Notes under the pieces: model-generated
What the model was told of the DNA's origin: nothing
Databases searched by the model: none
What the model saw: only the letters and a program-made list of their open reading frames with translations
Made by a program: the position numbers and the translations under genes
NCBI GenBank assembly: GCA_947440875.1
Contig: CANETG010000197.1
Location: forward strand, 1 to 5,441
DNA from: Bacteriovoracaceae bacterium
Lineage (GTDB): Bacteria > Bdellovibrionota > Bacteriovoracia > Bacteriovoracales > Bacteriovoracaceae
DNA length: 5,441 bases
Reading direction: 5' to 3'
In this document: positions 1 to 4,973 of the stretch, piece by piece
Position numbering within the stretch: position 1 is the stretch's first letter
Layout of the letters: each line of letters starts with the position of its first letter

Positions 1-270
1 CAAAAAGATGCACGGATGCAGCTCACAAAAGCAGTAAAAAAACTCGACATGGATTTTCCGGTTCTTCTTGCTGGATCGACTTCAGAAGATAGGCCCATGG
101 AAAAAATTCTGGGCCTGAAGAATTTTATTTCTTTTCCCACGACGATTTACTTAAATCGGAAACATGAGGTGGTTAAAATCCACGCAGGATTCACTGGCCC
201 GTCAACGGGAAAATTCTATGAGGCCTGGAAAGAAGAATTCAATCACGATGTGAATGAACTTCTTAAATAA
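1..270 (+). CDS. TlpA/thioredoxin-like redox protein, C-terminal part (5' end outside window)
   Basis: The frame is open from base 1 and ends at TAA 268-270, so about 89 C-terminal residues are visible; an in-frame ATG at 16 is internal, not the likely start. The visible part is the second half of a thioredoxin fold: a strand (FPVLLAG), an S/T-rich turn, a helix ending in KILGLKNF, then SFPTTIYL, in which the Pro after Phe is the family's cis-proline facing the active site. Next come the strand-turn-strand NRKHEVVKIHAGF and the helix GPSTGKFYEAWKEEF, a pattern typical of TlpA-family thiol-disulfide reductases. The CxxC motif and any signal or lipoprotein peptide would lie upstream, so it cannot be told whether the enzyme is active or where it sits; TlpA relatives usually act in the periplasm. 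It converges on the DUF2231 gene with 11 bases between stop codons. The family call is fairly secure; the exact role is not. Confidence 0.8.
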   Translation, partial: QKDARMQLTKAVKKLDMDFPVLLAGSTSEDRPMEKILGLKNFISFPTTIYLNRKHEVVKIHAGFTGPSTGKFYEAWKEEFNHDVNELLK

Positions 271-281
271 GTCTCAAAAAC

Positions 282-866
282 TTACTCGTCCTCACGTTTG
301 TCTTCATCGTCTTCGATGACACTCTCGCCGGAGTAGTCGTTATCATCCGCCTTGAGGCTTTCGTTATCCGTTTCAACGGTCGGCTCGATGGCTGTTGGTT
401 CTGGTCTAAAAACTTCACGGAAATCGGCATGGGCACTTCCGCCTCCGTGCTTGTACACAATTTCTCCGCCCAGATGCCCTGTCTGCCAGGCAAAAAAGAT
501 GGGAAGAAGACTGACAAGTGCGACGATAAAGCGCGCCTTGTCTTGAAACGCAGGTTGTAAAAACCAAACGGCGACGCTGGCGACTAAGGCGATGACCGTT
601 GTTCCGACAAAAATTTCTGCCGATTCTTCGTGCTCATGAATAATTTTTTTTCCGACGACTGCGGAAACTTTTTCTTCATCTGTTTCCCCTGTTTCAAGAG
701 CAAGATAACCACTTCCAGTCACGAGAATTTGAAGTCCAATCATGACGAGCCAGAGCTCTTTTGACATTTTTCCGGCGCGAATCGCCCAGGCAAAAACGAG
801 AATTAAAATAGGGAGTATGAAAGTCAGGGCCAGAGGCAGATGAACGATCGCAGGGTGAAGGGGCAT
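282..866 (-). CDS. DUF2231-family four-helix membrane protein with acidic C-terminal tail
   Basis: Protein of 194 residues. It opens with the DUF2231 signature LHPAIVHLPLAL and has four hydrophobic segments at about 8-30, 39-58, 86-107 and 112-130. Histidines at 4, 9, 77, 79, 131 and 140 lie in or at the ends of these helices (HLPLAL, IIHEHEE, TGHLGGEIVYKHG). Such a pattern could bind haem or metal, but that is inference; the family has no firm function that I know of. Residues 151-194 form a low-complexity tail with 18 Asp/Glu and few hydrophobic residues, probably disordered. I chose ATG 866-864 as the start because GGAG at 875-872 sits 5 bases before it. A GTG at 872-870 in the same frame would add two residues but overlaps that ribosome binding site. 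The gene begins 24 bases after the decarboxylase stop on the same strand, so the two are likely cotranscribed. Confidence 0.85.
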   Translation of the reverse strand: MPLHPAIVHLPLALTFILPILILVFAWAIRAGKMSKELWLVMIGLQILVTGSGYLALETGETDEEKVSAVVGKKIIHEHEESAEIFVGTTVIALVASVAVWFLQPAFQDKARFIVALVSLLPIFFAWQTGHLGGEIVYKHGGGSAHADFREVFRPEPTAIEPTVETDNESLKADDNDYSGESVIEDDEDKREDE

Positions 867-890
867 GGACACTCCAGAATTAGTAGTCTT

Positions 891-2321
891 CTAAGAGTAT
901 AGAGGTAGATCACCGTGTAGCTCAACCAGTTCCGCAGTTTCGGTGATGATCTTCAAAAGTTCTGTCACATGAGATTTTTCGGTGAGGTGGTTGGGGAAAA
1001 CGAGTCTGAAAAAGATGGTCCCATCGGCGCGCTCAGCGTAATTGACCATCGCGCGTCCCGAAGCAAGAAGTCCCTTTCGGACCTTGAGCGTAAAAGTATT
1101 AAGGTTCTCAGAAGTTCGAAGCGGTTTGATTTGAAAGCAAACGTTCAAATAATGATGATGAATAAGATTCATGCGGGTGTTTGATGACACCTCATGGGCC
1201 GCAAAATTGGCCAGATCCAGAAGATGTTCAGTCCTCTGAATCAGCCCGTCGGTGCCCTGAGATCGCCAAAGAAGCCAAAGCTTGAGCGCGTCGGCACGTC
1301 TTCCGCACTGAAGAGAGTAAGTCCCAGTATCCCAATCGGAATTATCAAACTCGTGGAACAGATACTCCGTTCCCCCTCCGCGGTTGGCGGAGCGAAGAAT
1401 TCCTTGGTGTTTGGTGAGAAAAAAAGAAGTGATGAGAGGAGCGCCCATCGTTTTATGGGCATCAAAGGTGACGGAATCGGCGAGATTAAGTCCGCGGGTC
1501 AAATGACGAGCTGACTTTGAGAATAAAGCCGCGCCACCCCACGCCGCATCGACGTGAAGCCAGACTTTAAAATGTTCGCAGATCGCAGCGATTTTCTCGA
1601 CAGGATCAAAAGCTCCTAAAACAGTCGTCCCGAAAGTGGCCCCGACCATGAGCGGAGTCAGTCCATCTCGAAGATCTGTGGCAATAATGCGCTCAAGTTC
1701 TTCGGGAATCATTTCTCCGCGAGAATTCGTTGGGACTTGGATAAGGTTTTGCGTTCCAATCCCCGTAATGTTGACCGCCTTATCAAATGAGTAGTGGGCG
1801 TCTTCCGATACATAAATACGAAAATAATTATGGGCAAAACCAGTCTGACGAATCGAAGGATTATAGTGCGAACGAGCGCACAAAATAGACAGGAGATTAG
1901 AATTACTTCCCCCGGTTACCATGATGCCTTCTCCCTGCTCAAAACTCATGAGGGAGAGAAGCTCTTTGACTAGTCGTTTTTCGATGAGAGTGAGGAGGGG
2001 AGCGATTTCGAACGTTGCCATCGTTGGATTTAAAAGAGAGCTCGCGACTTCTCCTGTCCACGCAGCAACATCAAACCCACCGAAGAGTTGATTGAGAAAA
2101 AGTGGGTGAATAGTTCTCACACTCTGAGAAAGAATGACCTCAAGCTCCTGGTGAATTTCATCGAGTGAAACACCGGTGTCATCCAATTCGGGAAGAATAT
2201 TTTTGAGCTCATCGATAGTGCGATGAGGGTTTACTGTCTCTGTGTGATCATTGTTTTGAATGTATTTTTTCAGCGTCAAAAAAACGTCATTCAGAAACTT
2301 TTCTTCATTACTATTCAACAT
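891..2321 (-). CDS. PLP-dependent group II amino acid decarboxylase (GAD/CSAD/aspartate decarboxylase-like)
   Basis: Protein of 476 residues, close to the length of the catalytic core of animal glutamate and cysteine sulfinate decarboxylases. Cofactor residues are all present: His176 (SEDAHYS) for ring stacking, the GATFGTTVLGAFDP block at 227-240, Asp258 in HVDAAWGG for the pyridine nitrogen, and the Schiff-base lysine Lys290 in DAHKTMG. LNQLFGGFD (76-84), NPTMATFEIAP (98-108), DTGTYSLQCGRRAD (331-344) and the carboxylate-binding Arg439 in FFRLV match the GAD/CSAD branch rather than bacterial GadA/B. Phe80 and Thr100 fall where CSAD has Phe and Ser and GAD67 has Ser and Asn. This favours cysteine sulfinate or aspartate (product beta-alanine) over glutamate; the substrate is not proven. 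Cytosolic: no signal peptide or membrane segment. Start ATG 2321-2319 has AGG 2331-2329 seven bases upstream; an ATG at 2325 is too close to it. First gene of the unit with DUF2231. Confidence 0.92.
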   Translation of the reverse strand: MLNSNEEKFLNDVFLTLKKYIQNNDHTETVNPHRTIDELKNILPELDDTGVSLDEIHQELEVILSQSVRTIHPLFLNQLFGGFDVAAWTGEVASSLLNPTMATFEIAPLLTLIEKRLVKELLSLMSFEQGEGIMVTGGSNSNLLSILCARSHYNPSIRQTGFAHNYFRIYVSEDAHYSFDKAVNITGIGTQNLIQVPTNSRGEMIPEELERIIATDLRDGLTPLMVGATFGTTVLGAFDPVEKIAAICEHFKVWLHVDAAWGGAALFSKSARHLTRGLNLADSVTFDAHKTMGAPLITSFFLTKHQGILRSANRGGGTEYLFHEFDNSDWDTGTYSLQCGRRADALKLWLLWRSQGTDGLIQRTEHLLDLANFAAHEVSSNTRMNLIHHHYLNVCFQIKPLRTSENLNTFTLKVRKGLLASGRAMVNYAERADGTIFFRLVFPNHLTEKSHVTELLKIITETAELVELHGDLPLYS

Positions 2322-2344
2322 GCATCTACCTATTTTCTGTTAAG

Positions 2345-2374
2345 GGTGTATCAGAACCTTACAGGTGCTTGCAA
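2345..2374 (-). promoter_or_regulatory. weak candidate promoter for the decarboxylase unit
   Basis: On the minus strand TTGCAA (2374-2369) is followed after 18 bases by TACACC (2350-2345), with TG placed as in an extended -10. The match to consensus is poor (4/6 and 3/6). It would start transcription near 2338 and give a 5' leader of about 17 bases that contains the AGG ribosome binding site. I saw nothing better between the decarboxylase start and the TTTG/CAAA cluster. Confidence 0.25.
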
Positions 2375-2383
2375 TCTTGAAAG

Positions 2384-2414
2384 CAAATGTTTGTCAAATC
2401 TGGCGTTTGTCAAA
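2384..2414. repeat. cluster of TTTG/CAAA dyads with a duplicated 10-mer
   Basis: The 10-mer GTTTGTCAAA occurs twice, at 2389-2398 and 2405-2414, exactly 16 bases apart. Each copy contains a perfect dyad, TTTG-T-CAAA. A further CAAA at 2384-2387 makes another dyad, CAAA-TG-TTTG, with the first copy. The cluster lies in the divergent region, just upstream of the candidate dksA promoter and behind the decarboxylase start. On the minus strand each copy reads TTTGACAAA and so contains a perfect TTGACA, but no good -10 follows either. Paired dyads are consistent with a repressor or activator site; the protein is unknown. Confidence 0.45.
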
Positions 2415-2423
2415 GAACCGACA

Positions 2424-2453
2424 TTGGCAACTAAAGGCTGGCCCTGTTTTAAT
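2424..2453 (+). promoter_or_regulatory. candidate sigma-70-type promoter of dksA
   Basis: TTGGCA at 2424-2429 (5/6 to TTGACA) and TTTAAT at 2448-2453 (5/6 to TATAAT) are 18 bases apart. TG at 2445-2446 is placed exactly as in an extended -10. Transcription would begin at about 2458-2461, giving a leader of about 50 bases. This is the best promoter-like match in the divergent region. Confidence 0.55.
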
Positions 2454-2456
2454 TTC

Positions 2457-2502
2457 TGTTACCAAACACACAGACGGCCGCGAGGCCGAGGGTAACAAGG
2501 AG
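2457..2502 (+). promoter_or_regulatory. structured dksA leader: nested hairpin abutting the ribosome binding site
   Basis: TGTTACC (2457-2463) pairs with GGTAACA (2491-2497) over 7 bp. Inside it, CGGCC (2475-2479) pairs with GGCCG (2484-2488) around GCGA, a GNRA-type tetraloop. The internal loop is lopsided: AAACACACAGA (2464-2474) on the 5' side and AG (2489-2490) on the 3' side. The outer stem ends in the first A of AAGGAG (2497-2502), the strong ribosome binding site 7 bases before the dksA ATG, so closing the stem could affect initiation. The caveat is that the predicted transcription start (2458-2461) falls within the 5' arm. If it lies at the late end of that range the outer stem is lost and only the inner hairpin remains. 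I do not recognise a known riboswitch class. Confidence 0.45.
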
Positions 2503-2509
2503 AACAAGG

Positions 2510-2950
2510 ATGGCAGTTCGTCAAAACAGTCATTTGTCTGACAAGCACATTACGGCGCTGAAAGACAAACTCATGAGTGAAGCAGAGCGCATCAGAGCTA
2601 ACTTTCAATTGAAAAAGCAAGAGTACGAAACCAATTCGATCACTGGCGCTAAAGATGAAGTTGATTCAGCAAACGATAATATTCTTCTCGCAGCTGACAT
2701 GCGTTTTTCTAACCGCGAGAGCCTGTATTACAAGAAGATCATGAAAACGCTTTCTAAGATCGAAACAGAAGCTTACGGCATGTGTGACGATTGTAATGAC
2801 CCGATCACTTACACTCGTCTCTTGGCGCGTCCGACTTCAGAAATGTGCATCCTCTGCAAAGAAGAGTCTGAAAGAGAAGAAAATCAAAATTTCTTTGAGC
2901 GTCGCTCAAAATCTCTGGGAACAGTCATGTCGGTTCCTGCCGGCCACTAA
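2510..2950 (+). CDS. dksA: RNA polymerase-binding transcription factor DksA
   Basis: Protein of 146 residues, near the 151 of E. coli DksA. It binds in the RNA polymerase secondary channel and, with ppGpp, changes initiation at rRNA and amino acid biosynthesis promoters. The N-terminal helix (about 8-45) and the helix at about 55-90 form the coiled coil. Its tip keeps the functional DxxDxA motif as Asp49, Asp52 and Ala54 (DEVDSA), which supports true DksA activity rather than a TraR-like or degenerate paralogue. The four-cysteine zinc finger is intact with canonical spacing: Cys92-x2-Cys95-x17-Cys113-x2-Cys116, including the family's LLARPTSEMC stretch. A polar C-terminal helix and a short tail follow. 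The start ATG has AAGGAG 7 bases upstream. The gene is single, flanked by its own likely promoter and by a strong terminator. Some genomes carry several DksA-like proteins, so other copies may exist. Confidence 0.95.
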   Translation: MAVRQNSHLSDKHITALKDKLMSEAERIRANFQLKKQEYETNSITGAKDEVDSANDNILLAADMRFSNRESLYYKKIMKTLSKIETEAYGMCDDCNDPITYTRLLARPTSEMCILCKEESEREENQNFFERRSKSLGTVMSVPAGH

Positions 2951-2974
2951 TTCAACTTAAATGCATCTTTAGTA

Positions 2975-3007
2975 AGAAGCCTCCCCCACGGGAGGCTTTT
3001 TCTTTTA
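2975..3007 (+). terminator. rho-independent terminator of dksA
   Basis: AAGCCTCCC (2977-2985) pairs perfectly with GGGAGGCTT (2990-2998) around the loop CCAC. G2976 with T2999 and A2975 with T3000 can extend the stem. A T-rich run (TTTTCTTTT, within 2998-3006) follows on the + strand. It lies 26 bases after the dksA stop codon and just before the yciO start. Confidence 0.92.
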
Positions 3008-3011
3008 TACT
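3006..3011 (+). promoter_or_regulatory. candidate -10 box for a leaderless yciO-ndh transcript
   Basis: TATACT (5/6 to TATAAT) ends 6 bases before the yciO ATG at 3018, so initiation at the usual distance would fall on or next to the A of the start codon. No Shine-Dalgarno sequence lies between the terminator and the ATG, which fits a leaderless message. No -35-like hexamer is seen at the right spacing: that place is occupied by the terminator hairpin. Confidence 0.45.
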
Positions 3012-3017
3012 GTTTCT

Positions 3018-3650
3018 ATGATTAGTTACGTCGTCGAACAAAATACTGATAGTCGTGTTCTGGAAAATGCATTTCGAATTTTGAAGGCCGGTGGACTCAT
3101 TGCTTTTCCCACGGAAACTAATTGGGTTGTGGTTGCTGATCCCTCGGTAAAAAAAGGAATTGATAAGCTCTATCAACTTCGCCACGTCGACAACACCAAG
3201 CACTTCACCGTCCTGAGTTCAAGTTTTCAGAAAGCGATGGAGATTGCTCACATCGATGACAGCGCTTTCGCTCTCATGAAAAAAGTCATTCCGGGTCCCT
3301 ACACTTTTATTCTCCCCGCCCAGAAAAAAATTCAAAAGTTTCTCAAAGCTTCCAAAACTGATCACGAAGTGGGTGTGCGCTTCCCGCCTAAAAAACTTTG
3401 CTTGAGCCTCATCGACGCGTATGACGGAGTTCTCATCTCGAGTCACATCAATCACGAAATGATCGAAGCAGAAGACGACGGCGTTCCTCTTTATAGCGCG
3501 CTCATCGAAGACAACCTCGGACACATGATCGACCTTATTATTGATCCAGGTGAGTATGAATTTCTGGGTCCTACGACGATTGTGAATTTCACTCAAGGAT
3601 TTCCTGAAGTCGTAAGAATTGGATCTGGAAGTCCTGACCTTTTTCTTTAA
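3018..3650 (+). CDS. yciO: YciO-type YrdC/Sua5-domain protein (threonylcarbamoyl-AMP synthase family)
   Basis: Protein of 210 residues spanning one YrdC domain, close in length and sequence to E. coli YciO (206). Family landmarks: GGLIAFPTETNW (25-36), PGPYTFIL (92-99), GVRFP (119-123), LGPTTIV (183-189) and RIGSG (200-204). The best-known relatives (TsaC/Sua5) make threonylcarbamoyl-AMP from threonine, bicarbonate and ATP for t6A tRNA modification. By my alignment two TsaC active-site pairs are altered: KxR becomes Gln53-Leu-Arg55 and SxN becomes His143-Ile-Asn145. This matches the divergence of the YciO branch, whose cellular role is less clear, so it is probably not the genome's main t6A enzyme. 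The start is forced: TAA lies in frame at 2973-2975 and no ATG, GTG or TTG lies between it and 3018. No Shine-Dalgarno sequence is visible. ndh starts 8 bases after the stop. Confidence 0.88.
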   Translation: MISYVVEQNTDSRVLENAFRILKAGGLIAFPTETNWVVVADPSVKKGIDKLYQLRHVDNTKHFTVLSSSFQKAMEIAHIDDSAFALMKKVIPGPYTFILPAQKKIQKFLKASKTDHEVGVRFPPKKLCLSLIDAYDGVLISSHINHEMIEAEDDGVPLYSALIEDNLGHMIDLIIDPGEYEFLGPTTIVNFTQGFPEVVRIGSGSPDLFL

Positions 3651-3658
3651 GGGTGTGA

Positions 3659-4963
3659 ATGAAAAAAAATGTTGTGATTGTTGGTGGTGGCTTCGGAGGT
3701 CTCGCGGCCGCGAAGAAACTCTCACGCACAGATTTTCACGTCACATTAATTGATAAAAGAAACTATCACCTCTTTCAGCCGCTCCTATACCAGGTCGCAA
3801 CTGCAGCACTCTCTCCCGCTGACATTGCTTATCCCTTAAGAGCGATTCTTCGCGGACCGAATATCGAAATTCTTCTGGGCCATGTGGACGAAATAAATAA
3901 AGAAGAAAAATGGCTCAAGACTCTGGAAGGAAATCGAATTAGTTTTGATTATCTTATTCTGGCCTGTGGATCGACCTACACCTATTTTAATTCTCCATCG
4001 TGGGAAAACTTTGCGCCTAGTTTAAAAAATATCACTCAAGCAACAGAGATACGCCGAAAAGTTCTTCTCGCTTTTGAAGAAGCTGAAAGAGAATCTGATC
4101 CTCTAAAAAGAAATGCGCTTCTTACTTTTATCGTCGTCGGTGGTGGACCGACGGGAGTAGAATTAGCTGGATCACTCGCCGAAATTGCTCTCTATAGCCT
4201 GGTCAAAGATTTTCATAATATTAATTCAAGTGATGCCAAAGTCATTTTGATTGAAGCAGGTCCGCGCCTTCTGGCGACGATGCCAGATGAGCTTTCCCAC
4301 GAATCAGTAGAACAACTTCAGGGTCTCGGCGTTGATATAAGAACAAATTCTAAAGTTCTTGATGTCAGTGATGAAGGGATTCGAATCGGCGAAGAGATTA
4401 TTCCTTCCCGGACAATTCTTTGGGCCGCCGGAGTTGCAGCGGTAGCAATCAATAAAGAATTAGGGGTAGAGCTCGATCGTCAGGGCAGAGTCGTTGTTGG
4501 TCAGGATTGCTCCCTAAAAAATTTCCCCGAAATTTTTGTGATAGGTGATCAGGCGCATTTTGAATCAGGTCCCGATGCCTCTTCACTTCCAGGTCTTGCA
4601 CCAGTGGCAATGCAACAGGGTCGTTATGTGGCAAAAATTATTATGCGAGAAGCGAAAATTAAATCAGGTCAGAGGCCGCCTTTTAATTATGTGGATAAGG
4701 GACAAATGGCAACGATTGGTCGCTCGCGTGCAGTTGCCATGTATAAGGGAATTCACATCAAAGGATTTCTGGCCTGGGTAGCATGGCTATTCGTTCACAT
4801 TTATTATCTGATTGGATTTCGAAATCGATTTTCTGTGATCTTTCAGTGGGCGTGGACTTATCTGACTTACAAACGTGGGGCGCGACTCATCATTGAAAAG
4901 GAATCAAACTTACCTTCTATCGAGAAGTTCTCTCACCGTAACGATGCTTTCAAAAAGTCTTGA
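3659..4963 (+). CDS. ndh: type II NADH:quinone oxidoreductase (NDH-2)
   Basis: Protein of 434 residues, typical for bacterial NDH-2. It passes electrons from NADH through FAD to the membrane quinone pool without pumping protons, on the cytoplasmic face of the inner membrane. The first Rossmann motif GGGFGG (9-14), with acidic Asp32 ending strand 2, binds FAD; the second, GGGPTGVELAG (161-171), binds NADH. LWAAGV (254-259) and the FAD-contacting IGDQA (295-299) follow, then the quinone-site motif APVAMQQG (314-321). The C-terminal stretch at about 369-405 is rich in Trp, Phe and Tyr and ends in basic residues, consistent with amphipathic membrane-anchoring helices. No EF-hand insert is present. 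The start ATG has TAAGGG (3648-3653) 5 bases upstream, overlapping the yciO stop codon, so the two genes are likely cotranscribed and possibly translationally coupled. Plain flavoprotein relatives lack the membrane-anchoring end, so the NDH-2 call is strong. Confidence 0.94.
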   Translation: MKKNVVIVGGGFGGLAAAKKLSRTDFHVTLIDKRNYHLFQPLLYQVATAALSPADIAYPLRAILRGPNIEILLGHVDEINKEEKWLKTLEGNRISFDYLILACGSTYTYFNSPSWENFAPSLKNITQATEIRRKVLLAFEEAERESDPLKRNALLTFIVVGGGPTGVELAGSLAEIALYSLVKDFHNINSSDAKVILIEAGPRLLATMPDELSHESVEQLQGLGVDIRTNSKVLDVSDEGIRIGEEIIPSRTILWAAGVAAVAINKELGVELDRQGRVVVGQDCSLKNFPEIFVIGDQAHFESGPDASSLPGLAPVAMQQGRYVAKIIMREAKIKSGQRPPFNYVDKGQMATIGRSRAVAMYKGIHIKGFLAWVAWLFVHIYYLIGFRNRFSVIFQWAWTYLTYKRGARLIIEKESNLPSIEKFSHRNDAFKKS

Positions 4964-4973
4964 ACGTTTAGCT

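Noticed and set aside
268..284. Small inverted repeat TAAGT/ACTTA between the redoxin and DUF2231 genes.
   Set aside because: Five A/T-rich base pairs with a 7-base loop and no T run make it too weak to call a terminator.
870..872. GTG start for the DUF2231 protein, two codons upstream of the ATG.
   Set aside because: It overlaps the GGAG ribosome binding site that is properly spaced for the ATG at 866.
969..1514. Two plus-strand open frames opposite the decarboxylase (969-1184 and 1194-1514).
   Set aside because: They mirror the codons of a well-supported gene on the other strand and show no domain or ribosome binding site.
2389..2414. Minus-strand TTGACA sequences as -35 boxes for the decarboxylase.
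   Set aside because: No acceptable -10 hexamer lies 15-19 bases downstream of either copy; they fit better as part of the dyad cluster.
2223..2495. Plus-strand open frame of 90 codons across the decarboxylase 5' end and the divergent region.
   Set aside because: It overlaps the decarboxylase start, the candidate dksA promoter and the leader hairpin, and its translation looks like no known family.
2457..2502. Possible match of the dksA leader to the cyclic-di-GMP (GEMM) riboswitch because of CACACAGA.
   Set aside because: The GEMM core and its GNRA-loop/receptor layout are absent; only a short chance similarity is present.
3219..3725. Long minus-strand open frame (168 codons) opposite yciO and the start of ndh.
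   Set aside because: It lies antisense to two genes with clear family matches, is rich in Arg, Ser, His and Phe with no recognisable domain, and has no supporting start signal.
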